A model generated the notes under the pieces. The model was not told the origin of the DNA and ran no database searches. It was given only the letters and a program-made list of their open reading frames with translations. This document shows, piece by piece, positions 25,688 through 34,693 of a stretch of 64,000 nucleotides of DNA. Positions within the stretch are counted from its first letter, which is position 1. Every line of letters starts with the position of its first letter. The position numbers and the translations under genes are program-made. This stretch comes from an uncultured Elusimicrobiales bacterium (GTDB lineage: Bacteria; Elusimicrobiota; Elusimicrobia; Elusimicrobiales; Elusimicrobiaceae): assembly GCA_944324115.1 (NCBI GenBank), contig CALUVB010000022.1, positions 115,315 to 179,314 of the forward strand, read 5' to 3'.

Positions 25688-28600
25688 CAGCTTACCGCCA
25701 TCGCTTCCAGCTCTGCCTTTTTAGCCGCGTCGGCCCGGTCGGCCAAGTTGACGGACATGACTTTAGACACGCCGCTTTCTTCCATAGTGATACCATAGAG
25801 TCGGCGCGCTGATTCCATCGTGCGTTTGTTGTGGGTAACCACAATGAACTGGGTGGTATTGGAGAATTCTTTAATCAAATTGACAAAACGTTCTACATTA
25901 GCCTCGTCTAAAGCGGCGTCAGCCTCGTCCATGATGCAGAACGGCGCCGGATTATGGGTAAAAAATGCAAAAAGTAAAGACAAAGCCGTCAATGTTTTTT
26001 CACCGCCGGACATAGAAGATATGTTCAGCAGTTTTTTGCCGGGAGGCTGGGCGTAAATTTCAATGCCTGTTTCCAACAGGTTTTCCGGGTCCGTCAGCAC
26101 CAAATCACATTCGCCGCCGCGGAAAAGCGTTTGGTAAATGTTTTTAAAGTGCATTTTGACTTGCTCAAACGTATAGCGGAAATTATCACGCGTGGTAACA
26201 TTGATTTTGTGAATGGCGGAACGCAAATCTTTTTTCGCTTCTTCCAAATCATTAATTTGGGTTTTAAGAAAATTGTGCCGCTCTGTAAGCGCGTCGTATT
26301 CTTCAGGCGCGGTCATATTGACGGCTCCCATGTTTTCTATACGCTTGCGCATCATTTTTACACGTTCATAATCCACCTGCTTATCACCGAAATTCAGCTG
26401 CGCTTCTTCCGGCGTAATGTTCCAGCTTTCAAAGAGGTTATTCACCACTGTCGTGCGCTGGCGGCGGGCGTTGGAAAGGGCGTTTTCCAAATCATTCTGT
26501 TTGATATTCAATTCGGAGAGTTGCTTCTTATTGGCGTTAAGCGCAGACATCTTGTCATCATAATCTTTCTTGAGCACTTCTAAAGACTGGCGTAATTTAT
26601 ATTCATCGGTTTCCAGCGCTGCTAACGTGTCTCTCTCGGTAGAAAGTTTGGCCTGGGTAGAAAGTTTCTCCTGAGCCAATGACTGCAAACGGGCATTGGC
26701 GGATTTGGCCGCTTCAGCGCGTTTTCCTTCGTTTTGCAGCAATGTATTATATTCAAATTCCGTAGATTTTAAATCCACTTCTACATTATTCTTGCGGATT
26801 TTAAATTCATACAAAGCGCCGTTTAAACTATTAAGCCGGCTCTTGCTCTGTTCCGTCTGTTTTTGCAGTTCCGTCTTCTGCGTTTTTAAATTTTCCGTCT
26901 GTGTTTTAATATCTTCCTGCTGTTTAAGCACCGCTTGCAAATCTTGTTGCAACTGGGCAACGCTTTGCTTGCGCCGCTCCAAACGCACCATCAACTCTTG
27001 TTTCTGGGCAGAAGCTTTAGCCAAAGCTTCTTCAGCTTGTTTCAGTTCGCGCTCTTTAGAAGAAAGTTCACCCTGCACCGCCCCGGCGGCAATGGCAGCC
27101 TCTTGGGCATTGGCGCGCAGCCCGCGCAACGCTTCATCTGCTTTTTGCAACGCCTCATAATTTGAAATAATGGCACGGGACAAGTCATCTTCTTGGGCCG
27201 TTTTTTGCTCCAAGGCCTGTTTGACGCTTTCTTCTTCCCCCCAGTAGGCCTCCGGCGCGGAAACGCCTGCCGCACCGGCGCTGAAGAAAAAGCCGCCCCG
27301 CACGGCACCGTCTGGCAAGCTTTCATATCCGCCCACCAGCAAGGAAATCAAATTTTCCAATTCCGGCGCATATTTGATACGGCTTTTTAAAGAGCCGGAA
27401 ACGGCCGGCGCGGCGGGCACTTGATCCAACAAAATAAATTTGCAGCGTGCTTTGCCGTGTGCTTTTAATTTTTCCACCGCGCTATGGGCAGCCGCTTCAT
27501 TATCGCACAACACGGCATCTAAGTATTTGCCAAACGCTTCTTCCACCGCCGTAGCATCTGCCGGCTGGTATTTAAGCGCCTTGCGCAACGTCCCCTTCAC
27601 TCCGGCCAAGTGAGACCCGCAAGCCACTTTCACCCCCACCCAGTAGGGGTCATTTTCTCCTTGGGTGCGGATCAGCTCCAGCTTCGTGTTCAAAGCCGCT
27701 TTTTCAGATTTTAGTGCAGAGAGCTGCTCGTTGAGGCCGCTGCGCTTTTGCTGCAATTCTTTGATATCGGCCTCTTGCTGGGCAATTTGTTCGCGCGCCT
27801 GAGTGGCGGCGGTTTGCTTTTCCTGCAACCGGGCGCGGGTTTCCTCCAGCGCTTTGCGAACGCCTTCTACGCCGCTGTCGGCCTGGCTGCTTTTTTCCAG
27901 CGTAATTAAATCTTCATTCTCGCGCTGCACATTGGCCTGTTCCAAGGAGATTTTATTCTGGCATTCCATTTGGTTCTGCACCAAACGCATCAAATCCGTA
28001 CTGGCACGCTGGATTTGTACATCCGCCTCACGCAGCTGCTGTTCGTGTTGTTGCGAGAGGGCAAATTCCTCATTATATTGTTTCTGCAGCGGGGCAAGCT
28101 GTCCTTCCAACTCCGCCAGCTGGCCTTTTAGTCTAGCAATAGCCGGCTCTATTTCTTTAATACGGCTTTGTCCGCGTTCGGCTTCGCTTCCGGAAGCAGC
28201 CAGCTGCGCTGTAAATTCGGCTGTCAAATTGTCGCAGTTTTTAATAGCCCCTTCCAACAAGCCCACTTGGTATTTGCTGGCGGCAATTTTTTCATTAAAC
28301 TCAGACACTTCTTTTTGTTTGTGTGTCAGATTCAGGTCCATGGCTGCGGTTTGGCCTTCCTGGGCGGAAATCTGATTTTCCAAATCCTTCACCCGTTGAA
28401 GCACCGGCTCCAGCTCGGCGCTGTGTTTGGCGATCAGCCCGTCGGCCTCTTTAATAGAGCAAAGCGAAATGGCAATTTCGCTTTCTTTCAGTTCTTCTCT
28501 GTATTTTTGATACAAACGCGCTTTGCGGGCTTCGCCGTCTAATTTCTTAATCTGTTCTGCAATCAGCGCCACCGTGTCGGACAGGCGGGCCAAATCCATA

Positions 28601-29154
28601 TCCACCCGTTCCAAACGGCGGATACACTCCTCCCGCTTGGATTTATATTTAGATACGCCGGCCACTTCTTCAAACATCTCACGCCGCTGTTCCGGGGTGG
28701 CGGAAAGCACGCTTTCCACGCCGCCCTGGTCAATAATGGCATATCCTTCCCCGCCGATACCCGTATCCAAAAACAAATCGCGGATATCACGCAGACGGCA
28801 CTGCACCTTATTTAAATAATATTCGCTTTCTCCGGAACGGAAGATTTTGCGGCTGACGGTAATTTCATTAAAATCCAACGGCAGATTGCGGGTGGAATTG
28901 TCAAAAATCATACTGACTTGCGCCATATTCAGCGGGGCGCGTTTGGCGGTTCCGTTGAATATAATATCTACCATAGAAGCGGAACGCAAAGCCTTCCAAC
29001 TCATTTCACCAATAGTCCAGCGCACAGAATCTATTACATTGGATTTACCGCAGCCATTAGGCCCCACCACACAAGTGATGCCCGGCTCAAAGTCCAAACG
29101 CACTTTATCAGCAAACGATTTGAAACCCACAATTTCTATGGCTTTTAAATACAT
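25687..29154 (-). CDS. smc: Chromosome segregation/condensation ATPase SMC
   Basis: The core ATPase of bacterial condensin, 1155 residues. Walker A GPNGCGKS is at 31-38. Long coiled coils cover about 170-490 and 660-1000 and flank a hinge at about 500-640. The ABC signature MSGGEKTLTALSL and Walker B CIMDEADAALDEANV lie near the C-terminus. Length and layout match canonical SMC. No scpA or scpB is nearby. The upstream region (29155-29240) has a TATAAT-like -10 on the minus strand. An AGAGGA box precedes ATG 29154. Confidence 0.97.
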   Translation of the reverse strand: MYLKAIEIVGFKSFADKVRLDFEPGITCVVGPNGCGKSNVIDSVRWTIGEMSWKALRSASMVDIIFNGTAKRAPLNMAQVSMIFDNSTRNLPLDFNEITVSRKIFRSGESEYYLNKVQCRLRDIRDLFLDTGIGGEGYAIIDQGGVESVLSATPEQRREMFEEVAGVSKYKSKREECIRRLERVDMDLARLSDTVALIAEQIKKLDGEARKARLYQKYREELKESEIAISLCSIKEADGLIAKHSAELEPVLQRVKDLENQISAQEGQTAAMDLNLTHKQKEVSEFNEKIAASKYQVGLLEGAIKNCDNLTAEFTAQLAASGSEAERGQSRIKEIEPAIARLKGQLAELEGQLAPLQKQYNEEFALSQQHEQQLREADVQIQRASTDLMRLVQNQMECQNKISLEQANVQRENEDLITLEKSSQADSGVEGVRKALEETRARLQEKQTAATQAREQIAQQEADIKELQQKRSGLNEQLSALKSEKAALNTKLELIRTQGENDPYWVGVKVACGSHLAGVKGTLRKALKYQPADATAVEEAFGKYLDAVLCDNEAAAHSAVEKLKAHGKARCKFILLDQVPAAPAVSGSLKSRIKYAPELENLISLLVGGYESLPDGAVRGGFFFSAGAAGVSAPEAYWGEEESVKQALEQKTAQEDDLSRAIISNYEALQKADEALRGLRANAQEAAIAAGAVQGELSSKERELKQAEEALAKASAQKQELMVRLERRKQSVAQLQQDLQAVLKQQEDIKTQTENLKTQKTELQKQTEQSKSRLNSLNGALYEFKIRKNNVEVDLKSTEFEYNTLLQNEGKRAEAAKSANARLQSLAQEKLSTQAKLSTERDTLAALETDEYKLRQSLEVLKKDYDDKMSALNANKKQLSELNIKQNDLENALSNARRQRTTVVNNLFESWNITPEEAQLNFGDKQVDYERVKMMRKRIENMGAVNMTAPEEYDALTERHNFLKTQINDLEEAKKDLRSAIHKINVTTRDNFRYTFEQVKMHFKNIYQTLFRGGECDLVLTDPENLLETGIEIYAQPPGKKLLNISSMSGGEKTLTALSLLFAFFTHNPAPFCIMDEADAALDEANVERFVNLIKEFSNTTQFIVVTHNKRTMESARRLYGITMEESGVSKVMSVNLADRADAAKKAELEAMAVS

Positions 29155-29499
29155 GAGATTACCGTCCTCTATAATAAGGGGATATATATAATTATTATAA
29201 CATTTGGCGCGCGTACCTAGGCAGCCAGCTCAATCAAGGAGAAAAAACGGGCTCCTTGGGCCCGCTCAAAAACACTCTACGCGTATGAAAAAATATGGCA
29301 GAAAAAACACTCCGAGGGGCCGCCGACATTTCTCTGAAGAAAAAAGGGCTTGCAAAAGAAAAGAATATTTATTAGACTTTTTCGGTAAGGGTAACGGACC
29401 CCCGCTGCAGCCATATACACCAGGCTGCAGGCGGCAAACATTTCAGACGTTTTAAAATCCGAACCCTGCAACCTGTTTCCTTAAAGGAGGAACAATTAT
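29155..29499. other. Divergent spacer between smc and the small basic protein gene
   Basis: It holds the smc upstream region, a minus-strand terminator-like hairpin (29242-29264) and a hairpin on the plus strand, TGCAGCC (29405-29411) with GGCTGCA (29422-29428), in the leader of the next gene. No gene is supported. Confidence 0.5.
29242..29264 (-). terminator. Minus-strand terminator-like hairpin upstream of smc
   Basis: 5-bp GC stem (CGGGC with GCCCG, 29248-29252 and 29260-29264). Six T follow on the minus strand. No minus-strand gene lies upstream of it, so it could end a short antisense or small RNA or act as an attenuator for smc. Confidence 0.5.
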
Positions 29500-29724
29500 A
29501 TGGCAGAAAAAGTACTCAAGATTGGCGTAGAGCGCGAAGACGGCTTCCTCTACTACATTGACAAAGACGGCGACGTAGCCCGCGTGCCGATGGCCCGCGG
29601 CGGCAAAAAAGGCGGCAAGCCTAAAAAAGTAGAAAAAACCGGCATCAAAAAAGAAAAAGGCTACTTGTATTTCTTGGATAAAAAAGGTGACATCTCCAGA
29701 GCCAAAATGGTAAATGCCAAATAA
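29500..29724 (+). CDS. Small basic protein with an internal repeat, unknown function
   Basis: A 74-residue, Lys-rich, soluble protein built of two similar beta-hairpin-like units: REDGFLYYIDKDGDVARVPM and KEKGYLYFLDKKGDISRAKM, joined by a Gly/Lys linker (RGGKKGGKPKK). A near-perfect AAAGGAGG ribosome binding site and a strong terminator suggest high expression from a short transcript. It may bind nucleic acid, given the charge. I do not recognise a named family. Confidence 0.85.
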   Translation: MAEKVLKIGVEREDGFLYYIDKDGDVARVPMARGGKKGGKPKKVEKTGIKKEKGYLYFLDKKGDISRAKMVNAK

Positions 29725-29728
29725 TTTA

Positions 29729-29755
29729 ACGCCCCGCAAATGCGGGGCGTTTTTA
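29729..29755 (+). terminator. Terminator of the small basic protein gene
   Basis: Stem ACGCCCCGCA with TGCGGGGCGT, a two-base loop, then TTTTT. Confidence 0.92.
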
Positions 29756-29781
29756 TTTGTTGTAAAGTCAGCCGATTTTTC

Positions 29782-30819
29782 TCAGTGCCAAATTGCTCTC
29801 CAGTACTTGTCTTGGATATTCTCTAAACGATATGGCTCTAGTTGCTGGCCAGCACACACAAACCTTTGGCTTTCCCCACGCTGCAAAGTTAACAAATCGT
29901 CAGCTGCGTATTTTATATCAGATAAAAAGGGGGCCACTTCCTGCATATTATGCGGAGAGAAATTACAATACCCTAACGCAGACAGATTTGTGCCATGCAA
30001 GAAAAAACAAGAATGTCTGATTAAAGGACAAATTAATACAGGATATCCAACGGACGCCCCTTCTAACGCCACCTGCCCAACACCCGCAACAAACAGATAC
30101 CTATGTGAATGGCTTCGTAAGAACTGAAACGTCGGCTGAACACCCCAAAAAATCGGCTCATCAAGGCCTCGTTTACTGCAAAGGGTGTATGCTAATCGTT
30201 TCAAGCGATCCAGCAGATTTCCGTCTCCTACGATTTCAAATGGGATTCTGCATTTTAAACAAAAGTGAATAAACGACATGATGGAAAGAAATTTGTCTCC
30301 ATCACAACGACTTATTAATATGGCTTTTTGTTGGCCGGAAAAATGCCAAATGGGCTCTTGCATAATTATTCCATTCTCAATACAAACACACTCTTTTAGA
30401 AAGGAATTGCGCTGTTGCTGCACTCGGCTGATACAGAAGGCATAATCAACTTTCTTTATAATATCTGCAGCCAATTTAGAGGTCTGGCCATGAAACACGA
30501 CTCCCGTTTTTATACCAGCCAAACGAAGCAAACACGGATAAAACCGCATTTTCCCCCTTCCGCCGCTTTGCCATTCTACTACACGCACTCCTTTCCATAC
30601 GCGCCAACACAAAAGCAAAAAAGTATTCCACAAAGAATATCTACCCAGTCCATGCAAAAAACCTTTTCCTTTCTGACGCTGGAATAATGACGAAACATAA
30701 CTTTTCCAACCTTGCTTCTGCCAAACAAGTCTATATTGGCGCACACGCGTTTCCACGCCGCCGAATTTCAAGAATTTCTCTGTCAAAAAGACTATAGCCG
30801 GTTGTTGAGCAGCGTTCAT
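29782..30819 (-). CDS. GT4/GT-B-like glycosyltransferase
   Basis: A 345-residue protein with GT-B features: N-terminal LTEKFLKFGGVETRVRQY (the glycine-rich acceptor loop), VVFHGQTSKLAADII, ILISRCDGDKF, IPFEIVGDGNLLDRLK, and a C-terminal AGVGQVALEGASVGYPVLI that replaces the usual E-x7-E donor motif. I chose ATG 30819 (GGAGAG box before it, 23 bases after the previous stop) over an overlapping upstream Met. Codon use is AT-richer than in neighbours such as galE. It probably acts in capsule, O-antigen or exopolysaccharide synthesis together with the GT2 gene upstream. Confidence 0.75.
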   Translation of the reverse strand: MNAAQQPAIVFLTEKFLKFGGVETRVRQYRLVWQKQGWKSYVSSLFQRQKGKGFLHGLGRYSLWNTFLLLCWRVWKGVRVVEWQSGGRGKMRFYPCLLRLAGIKTGVVFHGQTSKLAADIIKKVDYAFCISRVQQQRNSFLKECVCIENGIIMQEPIWHFSGQQKAILISRCDGDKFLSIMSFIHFCLKCRIPFEIVGDGNLLDRLKRLAYTLCSKRGLDEPIFWGVQPTFQFLRSHSHRYLFVAGVGQVALEGASVGYPVLICPLIRHSCFFLHGTNLSALGYCNFSPHNMQEVAPFLSDIKYAADDLLTLQRGESQRFVCAGQQLEPYRLENIQDKYWRAIWH

Positions 30820-30842
30820 GTTTCTTCTCTCTCCAAAGAAAT

Positions 30843-31814
30843 TCAGCGAAACACCTTCATCCAAAAGAAAAACCATTTATTAATATGCTTTCCCGCTAAC
30901 CCAAGGACACAATAATTTCGGAAGCGGCCTCTCAAGCATAACAGATTTCTTCTGGCCCGCAAAAACTGCACTGTTTGCATCACTAACTCCTCGTACTCTC
31001 TGATCTTTTCTGTAGGCAGTTTGCGAAAACGGCATATATCTCCTATTAATCGGCGCTGCAGTTCGCACGCCACAGAAGAATGCAAACGCCCTCGGCGTTG
31101 AATTTCATCCCATACAAACAGATGGTTTTTTAGCATTCCCACATACATTTTTTCTGAATTTTGAGTAATAGTTTGAGGATTGCCTTTACGATAGAAATAT
31201 AACTGTTTTTTTAAAGTGCTAATCTTTCCTGCCAAGAAAAAAGCTAACACAGAAAATCCTGCATCTTCCGCAACATATCCGTTTAAAAAATGGATATCCT
31301 GCGCACGCAACCAAGCACGTCTGTATAGTTTTCCCCATACGACGGAATCATAGAGCCCGGTTCGCAACTGGGAAAGAGAACCCTCGGCCACTGGAGCATA
31401 TAATTTGCTTGAACAAGCCAGCCGCACACAACATTGTTTTGTTTGATCGTATTGAAAAAAGAAACAGCGGGTCAAATCCGCTTTTTCTTGTTCAGCCCGA
31501 TAATAAAGCTCTGCTAAATAATCGGGCGCCACCCAATCGTCTGCATCGACAAAGGTTACATATTTTCCCGCAGCTTCCGAAAGCAAACGATTGCGAGCGG
31601 CCGCTACGCCTTGATTAGTTTGCTCCAACAAACGAATACGACTGTCTTTTAGCGCTGCCTTTTGAATGATTGTATAGGAATCATCTATGGATCCGTCATC
31701 AACACAGATAATCTCAAAGTCAGAAAAAGTCTGCTCCTGCAAAGAACGCAAACATTGGAGAAGGTATTTCTCTGCATTATAAACAGGGATTAAAACAGAT
31801 ATTTCAGGGGTCAT
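30843..31814 (-). CDS. GT2-family glycosyltransferase
   Basis: A 323-residue GT-A enzyme. It opens with SVLIPVYNAEKYLLQCL, then IICVDDGSIDDS, NQGVAAARN and the metal-binding VDADDW (DxD type). A C-terminal helical extension has no membrane segment. It resembles WcaA/EpsJ-type sugar transferases of surface polysaccharides. The Shine-Dalgarno GGAGG is 6 bases before ATG 31814 but sits inside a perfect 12-bp helix with an upstream segment (see the leader entry), so translation is likely to be controlled. Confidence 0.9.
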   Translation of the reverse strand: MTPEISVLIPVYNAEKYLLQCLRSLQEQTFSDFEIICVDDGSIDDSYTIIQKAALKDSRIRLLEQTNQGVAAARNRLLSEAAGKYVTFVDADDWVAPDYLAELYYRAEQEKADLTRCFFFQYDQTKQCCVRLACSSKLYAPVAEGSLSQLRTGLYDSVVWGKLYRRAWLRAQDIHFLNGYVAEDAGFSVLAFFLAGKISTLKKQLYFYRKGNPQTITQNSEKMYVGMLKNHLFVWDEIQRRGRLHSSVACELQRRLIGDICRFRKLPTEKIREYEELVMQTVQFLRARRNLLCLRGRFRNYCVLGLAGKHINKWFFFWMKVFR

Positions 31815-31852
31815 TATTTCCTCCGTTGGTTTCAGAAATCCGGAGGAAATAA
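31814..31852 (-). promoter_or_regulatory. Hairpin sequestering the ribosome binding site and start of the GT2 gene
   Basis: Perfect 12-bp inverted repeat: TTATTTCCTCCG (31814-31825) and CGGAGGAAATAA (31841-31852), with a 15-base loop. In the minus-strand mRNA the 3' arm contains the whole GGAGG box and the first base of the ATG. The distal arm is a complete anti-Shine-Dalgarno, as in expression platforms that control translation. Confidence 0.75.
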
Positions 31853-31853
31853 A

Positions 31854-32086
31854 AGCGGCCGTAAGTCCTGAGCCTATTCACTCACCCAAAGACAAACAGC
31901 CGCGGCTGCCGTCATCTGATGATGACAAGCAGCTCTTGGTCTTATACATACGGGTAATTAGGCCGTATGCATAACACCTAAAACGACTGTTTTTGGAGTG
32001 AATAGCGCCGCAGCATAAAGCCACAGCTTATCCCGTTTCCACAGGATTCCAAAAACAGATTAAAATAAAAGCCGGATCAGGGCTCT
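31854..32086 (-). ncRNA. Structured leader or small RNA (candidate riboswitch-like element), unidentified
   Basis: The minus strand can fold into a multi-branched RNA. P1: 32077-32085 with 31864-31871 (one mismatch). P2: 10 bp, 31996-32005 with 31874-31883. P2b: 31987-31992 with 31894-31899. P3: 12 bp, 31963-31974 with 31942-31953. P4: GCTGC and GTCATC with their partners, 31905-31933, four-base loop. P5: 7 bp with a GGAA tetraloop, 32030-32047. P6: 32015-32031. P3, P4 and P5 need G-U pairs that exist only in the minus-strand RNA; the plus strand would have A-C mismatches there, which points to the minus strand as the RNA. I compared it by eye with RNase P, tmRNA, 6S, SRP and common riboswitches and recognised none. 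Confidence 0.6.
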
Positions 32087-32091
32087 ACAGA

Positions 32092-32120
32092 ATCATACTC
32101 CTTATGCTTTTTTATCTTAA
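32092..32120 (-). promoter_or_regulatory. Candidate promoter of the structured leader
   Basis: On the minus strand, -35-like TTAAGA (32115-32120), a 17-base spacer and -10 TATGAT (32092-32097). Initiation would be near 32085-32086, just where the first paired segment begins. Confidence 0.5.
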
Positions 32121-32131
32121 CAAATTTTCTC

Positions 32132-32159
32132 TTGTTTTTCTGTACAGAAGCATTATACT
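32132..32159 (+). promoter_or_regulatory. Promoter of the hpf-pts operon
   Basis: -35 TTGTTT (32132-32137), a 16-base spacer and -10 TATACT (32154-32159). The resulting leader of about 165 bases contains a GGCGG/CCGCC hairpin near 32168-32183. A second possible -35, TTGACA, lies near 32264. Confidence 0.55.
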
Positions 32160-32330
32160 TAGATATCGGCGGTGCATTCCGCCGGTTTCTCTTGTCTCCG
32201 CGACGCGCCGACACCGGCCCGCGGCTTGTGCTTATCCAGGCCTGCAGTCCTCCGCGTTTGCCGTTGACACTGACGAAAGATTAATGATTAAATGTCTGTA
32301 CGGGTTTCCCGTTAAGACTACGGAGGAAAT

Positions 32331-32882
32331 ATGGAAATTAAAGTTACCGCGAAAAACATTAAACTGACGCCCGCCATCAAACAGTTTGTGCAAACACGCG
32401 TCAGTAAAATTGAAAACTATGTAGATCATATCGTATGGGCACAGGTCTTGTTGTCCGTAGAAAAGAAAATTAACCAGCGCGCCGAAATTATCATTCATAC
32501 CGGGGGGAAAAATCCGGTCAGCGCCACTGCCGTAGAAACTGATTTGTATAAAGCCATTGATGCGGCCGCAGTAAAAGCAGAAGCCCAGCTGAAAAAGGCA
32601 AAAGAAAAAAGCAAATCCAAACGGGCCGCCAAAAAAACGGCCGTAGTGGAAGAAATCGCCACCTTCAGCGATCATATTTTGCTGCCGCCCAATGATGTTA
32701 AGTTCTCGGTTATTAAACAAGTAGAAGTAACCCCGATGAACCCGGAAGACGCCGCCTACGAAATGGAACGGTTGGGATATTCGTTCTGGATGTTTTTAGA
32801 CGAAGATTCCAAACAAATCAACTTGATTTTTAAACGCTTAGACGGCACCTACGGGTTGATTAAACCGGTTAAGAAAAAATAA
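32331..32882 (+). CDS. hpf: Long-form ribosome hibernation promoting factor
   Basis: Binds the 30S subunit and promotes 100S dimer formation when growth stops. The N-terminal S30AE domain (about 1-100; VTAKNIKLTPAIKQFVQTRVSKIENY) has the basic helix. The C-terminal dimerisation domain (about 125-180; EMERLGYSFWMFLDEDSKQINLIFKRLDGTYGLI) identifies the long form. The Shine-Dalgarno GGAGGAAAT before ATG is the same ten-base string as the arms of the hairpin at 31814-31852. It is the first gene of the hprK-rapZ-PTS operon. Confidence 0.95.
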   Translation: MEIKVTAKNIKLTPAIKQFVQTRVSKIENYVDHIVWAQVLLSVEKKINQRAEIIIHTGGKNPVSATAVETDLYKAIDAAAVKAEAQLKKAKEKSKSKRAAKKTAVVEEIATFSDHILLPPNDVKFSVIKQVEVTPMNPEDAAYEMERLGYSFWMFLDEDSKQINLIFKRLDGTYGLIKPVKKK

Positions 32883-32894
32883 GAAGGGACAGCG

Positions 32895-33848
32895 GTGCAG
32901 GAATTTACCAAATCCGTAACAGTCAGCGAACTGCTCCAGGTGAAACGCCTTCACCTGGAGCTGGTTTGCGGCAAACGGTATGTACACCGCGAAATTACCA
33001 CTCCCAGCATCAACCGCCCCGGGTTGGCTTTATGCGGACACTTGGACCATTTCCGCGCCAATGCCATACAAGTATTCGGAAAAGGGGAACATGCTTTCTG
33101 CGCCAAGGAAAAACCAGCCCAGCTAAAAGCCAACATTACCAAAATGTTGGGCAAAGGGCGCATACCCTGCGTTATTATGGCTGCCGGACAAGACCCGTTC
33201 CCCGCTATCAAAAAAGCTTGTTTGGAAGCTGAAGTACCGGTATTAAAGACAACGATGGAATCAGCCGCTTTTGTGGCGGAATTTTCCCGTTTTTTAGACG
33301 AGCAACTGGCTCCCGTTACCCATTTGCACGGAGTATTGCTCAATGTAAGCGGCATCGGCGTGCTGATACGCGGAGAAGCGGGTATCGGGAAAAGTGAGTG
33401 TGCGCTGGAACTAATTAAACGCGGACACATTTTAGTTGCAGATGACGTGGTAGAAGTACAAAAACGCTGGGGCCGCTTTTTGGTGGGGTCCTGCCCTGAA
33501 ATGCTCAAACACTACATGGAAGTGCGGGGTTTGGGGATTTTAGATGTGGAATTGCTTTTTGGCGTAGGCTCCACGCTAGATGAAATGGCTATAGACATGG
33601 AAGTAGTGCTTACTCCTCCCGTCAAAAACATAGACCGATTGGGAGTGGAGCAAAAAACAACGGAGATTTTAGGGTTAGAAGTTCCTTCCCTGCGTCTTCC
33701 GGTTACACCGGGGCGCAATTTGGCGGTGTTGATAGAGGTAGCCGCCTTAAATCAACAGCTTAAAGCGCAAGGCATCTTTTCGGCAAAAGAATTCAGCCGC
33801 AGAATGCTGGACCGCATGAAACAAGCCACCAAAAACCATGCAAGCTAA
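32895..33848 (+). CDS. hprK: HPr kinase/phosphorylase
   Basis: Phosphorylates and dephosphorylates HPr on Ser46. Length is 317 residues. HLHGVLL carries the catalytic His (about 145). Walker [15 protein letters not shown] is at 160-173 (Glu-Ala instead of the common Ser), followed by [11 protein letters not shown], and the K3-loop region is [19 protein letters not shown] start at 32895, 12 bases after hpf with AGAAGGGA before it. The HPr encoded downstream has Ser46, so a substrate is present in the same operon. It overlaps rapZ by 11 bases. Confidence 0.95.
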   Translation: MQEFTKSVTVSELLQVKRLHLELVCGKRYVHREITTPSINRPGLALCGHLDHFRANAIQVFGKGEHAFCAKEKPAQLKANITKMLGKGRIPCVIMAAGQDPFPAIKKACLEAEVPVLKTTMESAAFVAEFSRFLDEQLAPVTHLHGVLLNVSGIGVLIRGEAGIGKSECALELIKRGHILVADDVVEVQKRWGRFLVGSCPEMLKHYMEVRGLGILDVELLFGVGSTLDEMAIDMEVVLTPPVKNIDRLGVEQKTTEILGLEVPSLRLPVTPGRNLAVLIEVAALNQQLKAQGIFSAKEFSRRMLDRMKQATKNHAS

Positions 33849-34692
33849 ACGAAAACTATTTATTATTACCGGTATGAGCGGCGCGGGCAAAAGCCAGGCG
33901 CTGAAAATATTTGGTGATTTTGGCTTCTATTGCGTGGATAATTTACCGCTGGCTTTGTTTAAACAGTTCGCGGCTTATGTGACCGAACGGCCTGAACTGC
34001 AAAACGTAGCCTTAGGGGTAGATGTACGCGAAGGAGAACGACTGCGCGAGCTGCCCGCCTTGCTGAAAAATTTAACCAAAGACGATTTTTCCCCCAAAGT
34101 CATCTTTTTAGACGCTTCGGAAGAATGCTTAATACGCCGTTTCTCCGAAACGAAACATAAACACCCCATTCATAAAAAACTGGCCGCAGCCATTGCGCAT
34201 GAGCATGACTTGCTGACGCCAATCAAAATTGCCGCAGATAAAGTAATTGACACCACCGGCTTAAAACTAGGAGAACTGAAGGAGAAACTCTCCGCCTTGC
34301 TGGAATTGAAAAAAGAAGGAGAAATGCAGATTTCGGTGGTTTCATTCGGCTTTAAAAACGGTATTATGAAAGAAGCGGATATTGTCATGGACGTCCGTTT
34401 CTTGCCTAATCCGTATTATGTGGAAGAGTTAAAAAACAAAACGGGGCTGGACAAAGAAGTACAAGACTATATTTTGTCGTTTAGAGAGTCGCAAGATTTT
34501 GCAGACCGCTTTGCAGATTTGATTAAATATCTTATCCCAAAATATATCAAGGAAGGGAAAAGCTATTTGACCATAGCCATTGGCTGCACGGGAGGAAAGC
34601 ACCGCAGCGTATTTATGGCGCACCAGTTGGCGGAAACCTTGCGCAAACAAGGGTTGAGCGCATCGGAATTTCATAGAGATATAGGATTATAA
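33838..34692 (+). CDS. rapZ: RapZ/YvcJ-family P-loop protein
   Basis: A 284-residue GTP/ATP-binding adaptor. Walker [10 protein letters not shown] is at 12-20, [10 protein letters not shown] and [21 protein letters not shown] follow, and the C-terminal domain has [24 protein letters not shown] and [14 protein letters not shown]. In enterobacteria RapZ links amino-sugar metabolism to small-RNA decay; in other phyla the role is less clear. Its place between hprK and PTS genes is typical of regulatory PTS clusters. Confidence 0.95.
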   Translation: MQAKRKLFIITGMSGAGKSQALKIFGDFGFYCVDNLPLALFKQFAAYVTERPELQNVALGVDVREGERLRELPALLKNLTKDDFSPKVIFLDASEECLIRRFSETKHKHPIHKKLAAAIAHEHDLLTPIKIAADKVIDTTGLKLGELKEKLSALLELKKEGEMQISVVSFGFKNGIMKEADIVMDVRFLPNPYYVEELKNKTGLDKEVQDYILSFRESQDFADRFADLIKYLIPKYIKEGKSYLTIAIGCTGGKHRSVFMAHQLAETLRKQGLSASEFHRDIGL

Positions 34693-34693
34693 T

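Noticed and set aside
29277..29471. Minus-strand frame between smc and the small basic protein
   Set aside because: No ribosome binding site and no protein-like composition; it spans two hairpins.
31815..32090. Identity of the structured RNA as RNase P, tmRNA, 6S, SRP RNA or a known riboswitch; also the raiA-associated RNA motif because hpf/raiA is next door
   Set aside because: None of the universal sequence blocks of these RNAs were visible, and the raiA-associated RNA would be expected on the plus strand, while the G-U pairs favour the minus strand. A covariance search would decide.
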